Origin: Asanoa sp. WMMD1127
GTDB lineage: Bacteria > Actinomycetota > Actinomycetes > Mycobacteriales > Micromonosporaceae
Assembly: GCF_029626225.1 (NCBI RefSeq)
Contig: NZ_JARUBP010000001.1
Location: 3,844,001 to 3,908,000, forward strand
Direction of reading: 5' to 3'
DNA length: 64,000 bases
The notes beneath the pieces are model-generated. The model was given only the letters and a program-made list of their open reading frames with translations. It searched no databases and had not been told where the DNA came from. The translations under genes and the position numbers were made by a program. Below, in pieces: positions 32,757-43,131 of this stretch (positions within the stretch are counted from its first letter, which is position 1; every line of letters starts with the position of its first letter).

Positions 32757-32791
32757 CGGAAGGGCCCCTCGATTCCGCAGGGGCCCTTCCG
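32757..32791 (+). terminator. Intercistronic hairpin between cebE and cebF
   Basis: Arms of 13 bp (CGGAAGGGCCCCT, 32757-32769, and its complement, 32779-32791) enclose a 9-base loop, starting 11 bp after the cebE stop. No U-tract follows, so it is likely to attenuate read-through or protect the cebE 3' end, giving more binding protein than permease. Such hairpins are common in binding-protein-first ABC operons. Confidence 0.75.
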
Positions 32792-32814
32792 CACGGTCGC
32801 AGAAAGGACCCAGG

Positions 32815-33777
32815 ATGGCTCTCGCCACCCCCGCGCGCCCGGCGGCGCCTCCGCCGACGCGGCCCCGGCACCGCACCACCGGCAGCGCCAAGCGCGCCCG
32901 CTGGGACATGAAGTACTCGCCGTACCTCTACATCGCACCGTTCTTCCTCGTCTTCGGCGTCTTCGGGCTCTACCCGATGTTGCGCACCGCCTGGATGTCC
33001 CTGCACGACTGGGACCTGATCGGCGCGCACACCTTCATCGGCTTCGACAACTACGCGGCGCTGATGAAGGACGAGTACTTCTGGAACGCGGTGGTCAACA
33101 CCCTCGGCATCTTCGTGGTCGCCACGGTGCCACAGTTGATGCTCGCGCTGTTCCTGGCGAACATGCTCAACCGCACACGGCTGCGGGCCAAGACGCTGTT
33201 CCGGATGGCCATCTTCGTCCCGAACATCACCTCGGTGGCCGCCGTGGCGATCGTCTTCGCGATGCTCTTCCAGCGCGACTTCGGCGTCGTCAACTGGCTG
33301 CTGAGTTTCGTCGGCGTCGACGCCATCGACTGGGACGCCGAGCGCTGGAGCTCGTGGACCGCGATCGCGTTCATGGTCGACTGGCGTTGGACCGGCTACA
33401 ACGCGCTGATCCTGCTGGCCGGGATGCAGGCGATCCCGCGTGACCTCTACGAGGCGGCCGCGCTCGACGGCGCGAGCCAGTGGCGCCAGTTCTGGCGGAT
33501 CACGCTGCCGATGCTCACGCCCACGTTCCTGTTCGTCGTCCTGCTCTCGACGATCGGCGGCCTGCAGCTGTTCACCGAGCCCCTGGTCTTCGGCAACGGC
33601 AACATGCGCGGCGGCACGCAGCGCGAGTTCCAGACGATCGCGATGTACATGTACGAGAAGGGCATCAACAGCCTCAACACGGCCGGCTACGGCGCCGCGA
33701 TCGCCTGGGCGCTGTTCCTCCTCATCGGGATCATCGCCGCGATCAACTTCGCCCTTGTCCGCCGTACCGTGAAATGA
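32815..33777 (+). CDS. cebF: ABC transporter permease subunit, cellobiose type
   Basis: The 320-residue protein has an N-terminal basic cytosolic region and six transmembrane helices (first at about 37-60). The EAA loop YEAAALDGASQWRQFWRITLPML (about residues 209-231) would contact the ATPase. It pairs with CebG to import beta-glucan oligosaccharides. No ATP-binding subunit is encoded in the window, as expected if the shared multi-sugar ATPase MsiK serves it. Its stop overlaps or adjoins the start of cebG (ATGA at 33774 is an alternative cebG start). Confidence 0.9.
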   Translation: MALATPARPAAPPPTRPRHRTTGSAKRARWDMKYSPYLYIAPFFLVFGVFGLYPMLRTAWMSLHDWDLIGAHTFIGFDNYAALMKDEYFWNAVVNTLGIFVVATVPQLMLALFLANMLNRTRLRAKTLFRMAIFVPNITSVAAVAIVFAMLFQRDFGVVNWLLSFVGVDAIDWDAERWSSWTAIAFMVDWRWTGYNALILLAGMQAIPRDLYEAAALDGASQWRQFWRITLPMLTPTFLFVVLLSTIGGLQLFTEPLVFGNGNMRGGTQREFQTIAMYMYEKGINSLNTAGYGAAIAWALFLLIGIIAAINFALVRRTVK

Positions 33778-33788
33778 GGGAGCGCACG

Positions 33789-34627
33789 ATGGTCGCGGCC
33801 TCCGCCCGCCTCTGGAAGACCAGCCCCCTGACCTACATCGCGTTGGTGCTCGCGGTGCTGGCGTCGATCTACCCGTTCTACTACATGTTCGTCATCGCGA
33901 CGCGCAGCCTGGACTCCATTAACTCGGTGCCGCCACCGTTCACGCCGAGCGGCTCGTTCGGCGAGAACTTCCAGCGTGTGCTCGACAACGACGCCGCCAA
34001 CTTCGTCAAGGGTCTCGTCAACTCGGTCATCGTGTCCACAGTGGTCACCGTGGCGGTGGTGCTGACCGGGACGCTTGCCGGGTTCGCGTTCGCCAAGCTG
34101 CGGTTCCGCGGTCGCGGGCCGCTGCTGGTGTTCATCGTGGTGACGATGATGGTGCCCACCCAGCTCGGCCTGATCCCGCTCTGGGGCATGATGTACGACT
34201 TCGGCTGGCACGACAGCCTTCGGGCTGTCACGATTCCGTTCCTGGTCACAGCGTTCGGCGTGTTCATGATGCGCCAGTACGCGACCCAGGCGGTGTCCGA
34301 CGAGCTGATCGAGGCGGCCCGGGTCGACGGGTGTAGCACGTTCCGGATCTACTGGAACGTCGTGCTGCCCGCGCTGCGCCCGGCCGCCGGGGTGCTCGGC
34401 CTGCTCACCTTCATGGACACCTGGAACCAGTTCCTCTGGCCGTACGCGGTGCTGTCCAACGAGAACCCGACGCTGCAGGTCTCGCTGGCCTTCCTGTCAT
34501 ACGCCTACTACACCGACTACTCACAGGTATTCGCGGCCACCGCCGTCGCGACCGTACCCCTGCTCCTCGTGTTCATTTTCTTCGGCCGTCAGATCATCGG
34601 CGGCATCATGGAAGGCGCCGTCAAGTC

Positions 34628-34631
<4 letters not shown>
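33789..34631 (+). CDS. cebG: ABC transporter permease subunit, cellobiose type
   Basis: The 280-residue protein has six transmembrane helices and the EAA motif [23 protein letters not shown] (about 175-197), with SPTLTYIALV-type N-terminus and [15 protein letters not shown] in the middle. The ATG at 33789 is favoured by a GGGAG Shine-Dalgarno at 33778-33782 with 6-bp spacing; another in-frame ATG at 33774 would overlap the cebF stop. Its stop TGA overlaps the GTG of the following GH1 gene, so transport and intracellular hydrolysis are coupled. Confidence 0.9.
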
Positions 34632-35992
<1,361 letters not shown>

Positions 35993-36023
35993 GCGCGGTG
36001 GCAGCCGGCGGAGGAGCGAGAAG

Positions 36024-37070
36024 ATGACGACCCAGCGCACCCGGTCCCTCGGCCGACCGACCCTCGACGCGGTGGCCGCGCGGGCCGGGGTCGGCCGGGG
36101 CACCGTCTCCCGGGTGGTCAACGGCTCCCCACAGGTCAGCCCGGAAGCCCGGGCGGCGGTGCAGGCGGCGATCGCCGAGCTCGGCTACGTCCCCAACCGC
36201 GCCGCCCGGGCTCTGGTCACCCAGCGCACCGACTCGGTCGCCCTGGTCGTCTCGGAGTCCGAGGAGCGGGTCTTCACCGAGCCGTTCTTCGCCGCGATCG
36301 TCCGCGGGGTCAGCTCGGGCCTGCTCGACACCTCGATGCAGCTGTGGCTGGCGATGGCCCAGTCGCCGGCCGAGCGCGAGCGGATCGAGCACCACCTGAC
36401 CAACCAGCACATCGACGGCGTGCTGCTGCTCTCCCTGCACGACGCCGACCCGCTGCCCACGTTGCTGGAGCAGCGCGGCCTGCCGGCGGTCCTGGGCGGC
36501 CGCCCGGCGCGGATGCTGGAGCCGGGCGCGCAGGAGGCCTACTACGTCGACGTCGACAACGCCGGCGGCGCCCGCCAGGCGGTGCAATATCTGTTCGGCC
36601 GCGGCCGCCGCCGGGTCGCCACGATCGCCGGCCCGCAGGACATGGGCGCCGGCGTCACCCGGCTGGCCGGCTACCGGCAGGCCGTCGAGGCCACCGGCGG
36701 CCGGCTCGACGAGAAGCTGATCGCCTACGGCGACTTCAGCGAGGCGAGCGGCACCGCGGCGATGCGCCGGCTGCTGGAGGACAACCCGGAGCTCGACGCG
36801 GTCTTCGCGGCGTCGGACCTGATGGCCTACGGGGCGCTGCGCGCGCTGCAGGAGGCGGGCCGCCGGGTGCCGGAGGAGGTCGCGGTGGTCGGCTTCGACG
36901 ACGCCCCGATCGCCCGCCAGGCCAACCCGCCGCTGACCACGGTCCACCAGCCGGTCGAGGAGATGGGCCGCGAGATGGCCCGGCTGCTGGTCGCGCGCAT
37001 CCGCCGTGAGGAGATCCCCCAGCCGTACGTCCTGCTCGACACGTCCCTGGTCGAGCGCGAAAGCGCCTGA
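36024..37070 (+). CDS. cebR: LacI-family regulator of the cellobiose locus
   Basis: The 348-residue protein has an N-terminal LacI helix-turn-helix (TLDAVAARAGVGRGTVSRVVNGSPQVSPEARAAVQAAIAELGYVPNRAARAL split over about residues 13-64) and a periplasmic-binding-protein-like effector domain (LVVSESEERVF, VLLLSLHDADPL, GFDDAPIARQANPPLTTVHQP). It should repress the upstream operon through the TGGGAGCGCTCCCA sites and release on binding cellobiose or cellodextrin. It sits 31 bp after bglC and is probably co-transcribed. Confidence 0.9.
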   Translation: MTTQRTRSLGRPTLDAVAARAGVGRGTVSRVVNGSPQVSPEARAAVQAAIAELGYVPNRAARALVTQRTDSVALVVSESEERVFTEPFFAAIVRGVSSGLLDTSMQLWLAMAQSPAERERIEHHLTNQHIDGVLLLSLHDADPLPTLLEQRGLPAVLGGRPARMLEPGAQEAYYVDVDNAGGARQAVQYLFGRGRRRVATIAGPQDMGAGVTRLAGYRQAVEATGGRLDEKLIAYGDFSEASGTAAMRRLLEDNPELDAVFAASDLMAYGALRALQEAGRRVPEEVAVVGFDDAPIARQANPPLTTVHQPVEEMGREMARLLVARIRREEIPQPYVLLDTSLVERESA

Positions 37071-37073
37071 CCG

Positions 37074-37868
37074 GTGCCCACCGCCCTGTGCGTGCCGCAG
37101 TGGCAGGGCTCGAGCGCGGCCAACGCTCTTAGCCTGTCGGCCGGCGCCCACCAGACGGCGGCGCTGCTGCCGTGCGACACGGTGGTGACGGTCCCGGTGG
37201 CGTCCGGCCCGGGCGAGTTCGAGCAGGGCGTGAAGGCGCTCGACGTGCTGATCGCCAACCTGGCTGCCACCCGGTCGGCGCTGGCCACGATCGCGGGACC
37301 GGTCTTCACGGCGGGCGGTGAGTGTGGGGTCGACCTGGCCCCGATCGCGTCGGCCCGCGCCCGTCACGGCGACGACCTGACGGTGCTCTGGTTCGACGCA
37401 CACCCGGACCTCTTCACGCCACGCACGCTGCCATCGGGCTCCTTCCACGGCATGGTGCTGCGCACGCTGCTGGGGGATGGCCCGGCGCCGCTGGTGCCGG
37501 CCGCGCCGTTGCGGCCCGAGCAGGTGGTGATCGCGGGCCTACGGGCGGGGGACCGGAGCGAGCTCGCCTATCTGGCGGGGTCGGCCATCCGCGCCCACGG
37601 TGTCGCGGACCTGGAGCGTGCGGTGGACGGTCTGTCAGGCCCGGTATATGTCCACGTGGATCTGGACGTGCTGGATCCGGCGGCGTTCGGCTCGGTCGGC
37701 TATCCGGAGCCGGACGGCGTGGCGCCGGACCGGTTGGCGGCCCTGCGGTCGGGGCTGGACAACGTGGTCGGGGCCGCCATCACCGAACACGCCCCACCCA
37801 CCGACACCCCTGATCCGGCAGAAGCCGCCATCATCCGCTCATTGGCCGCCGCGCTGCGCTTCGCCTAG
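37074..37868 (+). CDS. Arginase/agmatinase-fold protein with altered metal site
   Basis: The 264-residue protein has the ureohydrolase signature WFDAHPDL (D108, H110, D112) and VHVDLDVLDP (D196, D198), but the canonical first motif GGDHS is GGECGVD (81-87). A Cys therefore replaces the usual metal-ligand His. SFHGM (H125 region) supplies a further His. The substrate is unknown, and this subgroup may not hydrolyse arginine. It starts with GTG 3 bp after cebR stops, so it may be co-transcribed with the repressor. Confidence 0.82.
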   Translation: MPTALCVPQWQGSSAANALSLSAGAHQTAALLPCDTVVTVPVASGPGEFEQGVKALDVLIANLAATRSALATIAGPVFTAGGECGVDLAPIASARARHGDDLTVLWFDAHPDLFTPRTLPSGSFHGMVLRTLLGDGPAPLVPAAPLRPEQVVIAGLRAGDRSELAYLAGSAIRAHGVADLERAVDGLSGPVYVHVDLDVLDPAAFGSVGYPEPDGVAPDRLAALRSGLDNVVGAAITEHAPPTDTPDPAEAAIIRSLAAALRFA

Positions 37869-37982
37869 CCTTCCGGCCGCTCCACCTCGACCAGCACGCC
37901 ATCGACCAGGGCACGCCGGCCAGCGTGCAGCCGTGACAAACTGTGAGTGGCACTACGAGAAGAAGCGGGAGGTGCACCAGCC

Positions 37983-38531
37983 GTGACGGCGACGTCCCTA
38001 GAACACGTCGGTCCGTGGACCGAAGACGAGTACTTCGATCTTGGTGAGACCCTCCAGCGCATCGAGCTGTTCGATGGGAGTCTTCTCGTGAGTCCGGCGC
38101 CTAGCAAACGCCACCAGCGGGTGAGTCGTCTGTTAGCGGCGATGCTGGACGAGACGGCCGAGCCGGCTGGCCTCACGGTCTACGAGGCGGTCAACCTTCG
38201 CCTCAGGGCCAATCGAGTGGCCATCCCGGATCTCGTCGTGGCGGACACCGACGACGAGGGCTCGATCGTCGAGGCCGCTGAGGTGCGGCTCGTGGGCGAG
38301 ATCGTCCCGCAGAGTAACGCGATCGCCGACCGGGTTCTGAAGCTGCACCTCTACGCGATGGCGGGGATCCCCGCCTACCTCCTCGTGGAGACCGAGTCCG
38401 CGGCACCCGTGCTGCGGTTGTTCGTGCTGCACGGCGAGCACTACGTCCTCACGGCCGAGGCAGGTCCCGGCGATCGCCTCCGAGCGACCGATCCCCTGCG
38501 GCTGGACATCGAGGTCGCGCGGCTCGTCTAG
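37983..38531 (+). CDS. Second Uma2-family protein
   Basis: The 182-residue protein resembles the protein at 21994: WTEDEYFDLGE, Glu28 in RIELFDGSLLVSP, Asp83 in AIPDLVVADTDD, Glu106 in GEIVPQ and Lys120 in RVLKLHLYAMAGIPAYLLVE. The segment after the Glu is EIVPQSNAI, where the usual SPST-like turn is lost, so the active site may be altered, although E and K remain. A GGGAGG at 37967-37972 supports the GTG at 37983 over a longer in-frame start at 37947. Confidence 0.82.
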   Translation: MTATSLEHVGPWTEDEYFDLGETLQRIELFDGSLLVSPAPSKRHQRVSRLLAAMLDETAEPAGLTVYEAVNLRLRANRVAIPDLVVADTDDEGSIVEAAEVRLVGEIVPQSNAIADRVLKLHLYAMAGIPAYLLVETESAAPVLRLFVLHGEHYVLTAEAGPGDRLRATDPLRLDIEVARLV

Positions 38532-38578
38532 GCGGAAACTCTAATGATCTGCCGTCCACGGCTGACGACAATTGGCGG

Positions 38579-38896
38579 ATGGACAAGGGCGCCGTTGTCA
38601 GGGTCGCTGATCTGCGGGTCGCGGTCGAGCGGCTGCTCGCGGAGGTCGAGCGTGACCGCGGCGCCGAGGTCGACCTGGGGGCCGACTACTACTTGGTGGT
38701 TCCGCTGGAAAGCGCCTACGAGCTCCACGCCGGGAGTCCGCAGCTCACGATGGGGCAGCTCAGCGACGACGTCGCTTCCCTGAGGGAGCTTCTCGAGCGC
38801 GACGACGTGTGCGTCTGGCATGACCTCGCGCATGTCGTCGGCATCCTGACCAGGCTGGCGGCGCTCGACCTCGCCGCTACTCCTCCCACACGTTGA
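38579..38896 (+). CDS. Hypothetical protein
   Basis: The 105-residue product begins MDKGAVVRVADLRVAVERLLAEVERDRGAEVDLGADYYLVV and appears mainly helical, ending in a leucine-rich helix (VWHDLAHVVGILTRLAALDL). Codon use matches the surrounding genes and the frame is clean. I do not recognise a family. The stop overlaps the convergent GrpB-family gene by 20 bp. An immunity or small regulatory role is possible but there is no motif to support it. Confidence 0.6.
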   Translation: MDKGAVVRVADLRVAVERLLAEVERDRGAEVDLGADYYLVVPLESAYELHAGSPQLTMGQLSDDVASLRELLERDDVCVWHDLAHVVGILTRLAALDLAATPPTR

Positions 38897-39416
38897 CCAA
38901 GGGCAGGCCGCGGGCGGTGCGGGCCGAGTCGACCATCCGCTGGATCAGGGCCGTTTTCGCCTTTGTGTACGCGTCGCCCTCGTCGGCAGAGGCCGCCAGC
39001 GCTCGCTTCAGGTCGCCGTAGGCCGCGCGGTCGACCGCGTTCTCCCGCAGGTGGTCGCGGAGCAGGCGTTGGTTGCGGGTCTCCCAGGAGGCCGCGTCGA
39101 CGATGTGCAGGTGGTAGGCGACCGGCGCCCCTTCGCGGCGGTAGAAGAGGCGGTTCGGCATCGTCGGCTCGCTGCGGTCGAAGCCGATCGCCGCCAGGGC
39201 CGCCGAGGCCGACTCGACCGCCGGCACCGACGGCGCCGCGGCCATCAGGTCGATCACCGGCTTCGCCGCCAGGCCCGGGACCGCCGTGCTGCCGATGTGT
39301 TCGATCGCCACGACGAGCCCGGCCAGCGCCGCCCGGACCTCGTCGATCGCGCGCGCCGCGTAGGACGGCCAGACAGGGTCGTAGTCCTGGACCTCGATCA
39401 CGATTGGGCGCGCCAT
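38877..39416 (-). CDS. GrpB/UPF0157-family nucleotidyltransferase-like protein
   Basis: The 179-residue protein has the GrpB pattern: VIEVQDYDPVWPSYAARAI at the N-terminus, then VAIEHIGSTAVPGLAAKPVIDLM, PNRLFYRREGAPVAYHLHIV and RDHLRENAVDRAAYGDLKRALA. GrpB is a predicted nucleotidyltransferase-fold family related to minimal or dephospho-CoA-kinase fusion partners. The ATG at 39416 lies 19 bp inside the preceding GNAT gene, consistent with coupled translation. Confidence 0.9.
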   Translation of the reverse strand: MARPIVIEVQDYDPVWPSYAARAIDEVRAALAGLVVAIEHIGSTAVPGLAAKPVIDLMAAAPSVPAVESASAALAAIGFDRSEPTMPNRLFYRREGAPVAYHLHIVDAASWETRNQRLLRDHLRENAVDRAAYGDLKRALAASADEGDAYTKAKTALIQRMVDSARTARGLPLVNVWEE

Positions 39417-40015
39417 TCGTCGGCGAGCATCGCGAAGGCGACCTCTGTCGTCCACTCGCCCTTGAACCACTCGTTGTGCACCAGCCGCGCCTCCTGGCGC
39501 AGGCCCAGGCGGCGCAGCACCTTGGCCGACGGCTCGTTGCGGTCGTCGATGCGGCCGACGATCCGGTGGAGGCCCAGCTCGTCGAAGCCGAGCCGGAGGA
39601 GGGCGCGAGCGGCTTCCGTCGCGTACCCGTTGCCTTCGAAAGCGGGGTTGACCACGTAGCCGATCTCGCCGCCGCGGTGCACGCGGCTGTGGAAGAACAG
39701 CACCACATCGCCGACCAGCTCGCCGGTCTCGGCGAGCTCGATGCCGAGCGTCAGCGCCTGGCCCTCGTCGGTCAGCGACGTCGTGGCCCAGATTCCGGCC
39801 AGCCGGTCGGCGATCACCTCCGCGGACATCGGCGCGAAGGGCACGTAGCGGCACACCTCGGGGAGGCTCCGGTAGGCCAGCAGCGCTTCGGTGTCGGCCG
39901 CGGTCAGCGGGCGCAGCAGGAGGCGCTCGGTGCGCACCGGATAGGTCGGATGCAACTCGAGCTTCGGTTCGTGGTTGAGCACGCCGACCATGGTGCCAGG
40001 CCACGAGTCCGACAT
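39398..40015 (-). CDS. RimJ/RimL-like GNAT acetyltransferase
   Basis: The 205-residue protein begins in VRTERLLLRPLTAADTEALLAY and carries NPAFEGNGYATEAARALLRLGFDELGLHRIVGRIDDRN and AKVLRRLGLRQEARL. These are characteristic of the RimJ/RimL branch that acetylates protein N-termini or small amines. An ATG at 40015 was chosen because it lies 8 bp after the lipoprotein stop; a shorter ATG at 39991 is possible. It shares 19 bp with the GrpB gene. Confidence 0.85.
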   Translation of the reverse strand: MSDSWPGTMVGVLNHEPKLELHPTYPVRTERLLLRPLTAADTEALLAYRSLPEVCRYVPFAPMSAEVIADRLAGIWATTSLTDEGQALTLGIELAETGELVGDVVLFFHSRVHRGGEIGYVVNPAFEGNGYATEAARALLRLGFDELGLHRIVGRIDDRNEPSAKVLRRLGLRQEARLVHNEWFKGEWTTEVAFAMLADEWRAQS

Positions 40016-40023
40016 CAGCCCGC

Positions 40024-40638
40024 TCAGAACGTGATCGAGGTCCGGGCCAGCACGTAGGCCGGCAGGCCGGACGCGAACTCCTCCTCGTCGAGGCCCCGCC
40101 AGACAAGCACGACGCCGCCAGCGGCGAATACCCGACCCGGGCCCGTTTCCTCGGCTGCGAGCGCCGCCTCGACACCAGTCTCGCCGCCGATCGTGACCTG
40201 CCGTTCCGCGGTCGCCGTTCCACCGAACCCCGGTATGGCCAGCAACGTGTCGAGCGCCCGTCGCGCCTCGCCGTCCTCGTAGGTGTAGACGCGAATGAAG
40301 CCCAGCACGCCCGCTGGCTTGGCGTCGATCTCGCACCGCAGCGTCACGCCGTCTTCCGTGAAGCCCACGCCGGAGGCGTCCTTCGGCGTCCAGGCGGCAG
40401 CCGTCGACAGCGTCGCCGGGATCGCGCAGGCGGTGCCGGGCCCGATCCGGCCGCCGGCCGCCGCCGGCGCCGGGTCCGTGAACGTGGCGTCAGCCGCGAC
40501 AGCGTCAGTCGTTGCCGGCGACGCGGTGGATGCGGACGCCGCCGGGTCCGCCACCGTCGGATCCGCGGCGGAACCGGCACCGCAGGCGCCGAGGAGGAAC
40601 ACCGATGCCACCAACGTGGCCAGAGGCGTGATGCGCAC
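40024..40638 (-). CDS. Secreted lipoprotein of unknown function
   Basis: The 204-residue protein starts with a short signal ending in the lipobox LLGAC (Cys about residue 19). An Ala/Thr/Pro-rich linker follows (residues about 20-65), then a globular domain with two cysteines (GPGTACAIPA, LRCEIDAKPAG) and a beta-rich core (GFIRVYTYEDGEARRALD, ETGVEAALAAEE). I do not recognise the domain. It is the first gene of a minus-strand run with the GNAT and GrpB genes. Confidence 0.75.
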   Translation of the reverse strand: MRITPLATLVASVFLLGACGAGSAADPTVADPAASASTASPATTDAVAADATFTDPAPAAAGGRIGPGTACAIPATLSTAAAWTPKDASGVGFTEDGVTLRCEIDAKPAGVLGFIRVYTYEDGEARRALDTLLAIPGFGGTATAERQVTIGGETGVEAALAAEETGPGRVFAAGGVVLVWRGLDEEEFASGLPAYVLARTSITF

Positions 40639-40762
40639 GCGGCGATCTTGGCACGGCTCCTCGTGGACAACAATCCGCGGCCGCTAGGCCACCTGCCCGG
40701 CCGCCGTGCGAGGCCTGTCCGGCGGACCTCGCCGGACCACCGCCCTGATCCACCGCGAGGCC

Positions 40763-41977
40763 CTAAGCCACCGACCACTTCCGCAGCTCGCGGCGGGCCA
40801 GCGACGCCCGGTGCACCTCGTCCGGGCCGTCGGCCAGGCGCAGCGTGCGGGCTGACGTCCAGAGCGCGGCCAGCGGGGTGTCCTGGCTGACCCCGGCGGC
40901 GCCGTGGGCCTGGATCGCCTTGTCGATCACCCACTCGGCCATCGACGGCGTCGCGATCTTGATCGCCTGGATCTCCGTGTGCGCGCCCTTGTTGCCCACC
41001 GTGTCCATCAGCCAGGCGGTCTTGAGCACCAGCAGTCGGGCCTGCTCGATCCGGACCCGCGACTCGGCGATCCAGTCGCGCACCACGCCCTGCTCGGCCA
41101 GCGGCTTGCCGAACGCCTCGCGCGACGCCACCCGGGAGCACAGCAGCTCCAGCGCCCGCTCCGCCATGCCGATCAGCCGCATGCAGTGGTGGATCCGGCC
41201 GGGGCCGAGCCGGGCCTGGGCGATGCCGAAACCGTCACCCTCGGCGGCGATCAGATGCGAAGCCGGCACGCGTACGCCGTCGAAGGTGATCTCCGCATGC
41301 CCGCCGTGGGTGCCGTCGGTGAAGCCGAACACGGTCATGCCCCGCAGCACGGTCACACCCGGCGTGTCCCTGGGCACGAGGATCATGCTCTGCTGCTTGT
41401 GCCGCTCGGCGTCGGGGTCCGTCTTGCCCATCACGATGAAGATCTCGCAGCGCGGGTCCATGGCACCCGACGACCACCACTTGCGGCCGTCGACCACGTA
41501 GGAGTCGCCGTCGCGGCGGATGGTCGTCGCGATGTTGGTCGCGTCCGACGACGCCACCTCGGGCTCGGTCATGCAGAACGCCGACCGGATCGTGCCCTCC
41601 AGCAACGGCGTGAGCCAGCGGTCCTGCTGCTCCGGCGACCCGAACTCGGCCAGCAGCTCCATGTTGCCGGTGTCGGGGGCGGCGCAGTTGAGCGCCTCCG
41701 GCGCGATGTGTGGGCTGCGACCCAGCAGCTCGGCCAGCGGCGCGTACTGCAGGTTGGTCAGGCCGGCCCCGCGCGCGCCGGGCAGGAACAGGTTCCACAG
41801 GCCGCGCCGGCGGGCCTCGGCCTTGAGCTCGTCGATCACCGGCGGCCGGGTCCACGGGTTGTCGGCCTGCGCGACCTGCTCCGCGAAGACCGCCTCGGCC
41901 GGATAGACCCGCTCGATGAGGAAGTCGTTGACCGCCTCGTGCAGCTCGCCGGTGCGTTGATCGAACCCGAAGTCCAT
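40763..41977 (-). CDS. Acyl-CoA dehydrogenase (ACAD10/11-like partner)
   Basis: The 404-residue protein has a complete acyl-CoA dehydrogenase fold. The FAD-binding mid-domain signature is [20 protein letters not shown], with [11 protein letters not shown]-terminal helices carry [36 protein letters not shown] and [19 protein letters not shown]. The ATG at 41977 shares one base with the stop of the upstream kinase-like gene (TGATG). ACAD10/11 proteins in other organisms fuse a kinase-like and a dehydrogenase domain to degrade 4-hydroxy-acyl-CoAs, so this pair is a split version of that pathway. Confidence 0.9.
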   Translation of the reverse strand: MDFGFDQRTGELHEAVNDFLIERVYPAEAVFAEQVAQADNPWTRPPVIDELKAEARRRGLWNLFLPGARGAGLTNLQYAPLAELLGRSPHIAPEALNCAAPDTGNMELLAEFGSPEQQDRWLTPLLEGTIRSAFCMTEPEVASSDATNIATTIRRDGDSYVVDGRKWWSSGAMDPRCEIFIVMGKTDPDAERHKQQSMILVPRDTPGVTVLRGMTVFGFTDGTHGGHAEITFDGVRVPASHLIAAEGDGFGIAQARLGPGRIHHCMRLIGMAERALELLCSRVASREAFGKPLAEQGVVRDWIAESRVRIEQARLLVLKTAWLMDTVGNKGAHTEIQAIKIATPSMAEWVIDKAIQAHGAAGVSQDTPLAALWTSARTLRLADGPDEVHRASLARRELRKWSVA

Positions 41978-43005
41978 CAGCCCTCCACGGATGAGAGTGC
42001 GGCCAGCCCGTACGAGGTGAGCGGCGCGGCCATGTCGGCGAACCGCTCGAAGCCCTCGCCGACCGTCTGGCCGAGCGTGAATCGGTAGTAGATCCCTTCG
42101 GCGATCACGGCCAGCTTGAAGCAGCCGAGCGCCACGTGCCAGTCGAGGGGGCCCACGTCGACGCCACCCGCGGCGACGTAGCGGTCGATCAGCTCGGCGC
42201 CGGTCGGGAAGCCGGCCCGCGGCCCCAGCCCGTCGGAGACGACGCCCGCGGCCCCGGCCGCCGCCGGACCGCCGAGCACGTCCCAGTAGGTCAGCAGCAG
42301 GCCCAGATCGGTCAGCGGGTCGCCGAGCGTGGCCATCTCCCAGTCGAGCACCGCCCGGATCGCGCCGCCGTCGGGCGCGACGATCAGGTTGTCGAGCCGG
42401 TAGTCGCCGTGCACGATCGCGCCGGGTCCGACCGGGTCGGGGATCGTCGCCGCCAGCCGGTCGCGCAGCGCGTCGACATCGGGCAACGGCCGGCTGCGGG
42501 ACTTGTCGAGCTGCCCGCTCCACCGCTTGACCTGGCGCGCCAGGAAACCGTCGGGCCGGCCGAAGCCGCCGAGCCCCACCTCGTCGGGCTTGACGGTGTG
42601 CAGGGCCGCGAGCGTGTCCATCATCGCGTGCGCCAGGTCGCGCCGCCGCGCCTCGCCGAGCGGGTCGGTCTGGGCGCGGCTGCGGAACACGGCGCCGTCG
42701 ACCCGGCGCATCAGATAGAACGGCGCGCCGATCACCGAGTCGTCGGGACAGAACCGGATCGCCTCGGGTACGGGCACCGGCGTGCCGGCCAGCGCGGAGA
42801 TCACCCGGAACTCGCGACCCATGTCGTGCGCGGTGGCGAGCACGTGGCCCAGGGGCGGGCGGCGGAGCACGAGGTCCTCGCCACCGGCCACCACGTGGTA
42901 GGTGAGGTTGGAGCGGCCGCCCGGGATCAGGGTCGCGGACACGGGGGTGCCCAGGTAGCCGGACAGACTACGCAGATCGAGCCCAGCCGGCCCCTCCGAG
43001 GTCAT
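41977..43005 (-). CDS. Aminoglycoside-phosphotransferase-like kinase (ACAD10/11-type)
   Basis: The 342-residue protein has the phosphotransferase fold: an N-lobe [12 protein letters not shown] with LVLRRPP, the catalytic [13 protein letters not shown] (HxDxxxxN) and the metal-binding [18 protein letters not shown]. It should phosphorylate a hydroxyl, probably that of a 4-hydroxyacyl-CoA, ahead of the adjacent dehydrogenase. The ATG at 43005 is preferred; the longer frame adds 20 unconserved residues. It is coupled by TGATG to the dehydrogenase gene. Confidence 0.88.
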   Translation of the reverse strand: MTSEGPAGLDLRSLSGYLGTPVSATLIPGGRSNLTYHVVAGGEDLVLRRPPLGHVLATAHDMGREFRVISALAGTPVPVPEAIRFCPDDSVIGAPFYLMRRVDGAVFRSRAQTDPLGEARRRDLAHAMMDTLAALHTVKPDEVGLGGFGRPDGFLARQVKRWSGQLDKSRSRPLPDVDALRDRLAATIPDPVGPGAIVHGDYRLDNLIVAPDGGAIRAVLDWEMATLGDPLTDLGLLLTYWDVLGGPAAAGAAGVVSDGLGPRAGFPTGAELIDRYVAAGGVDVGPLDWHVALGCFKLAVIAEGIYYRFTLGQTVGEGFERFADMAAPLTSYGLAALSSVEG

Positions 43006-43131
43006 CTGAACAGTTGAGGGCACGCCGTTCACGGTGTCAAGCCGAGGTTGTAGCTGTCGAGACACGGCTCGGCAACAGGGACGAAATGGTCAACCCGCAG
43101 GCTGGTACCCAACGCGAGCGAGGGAGACGGG

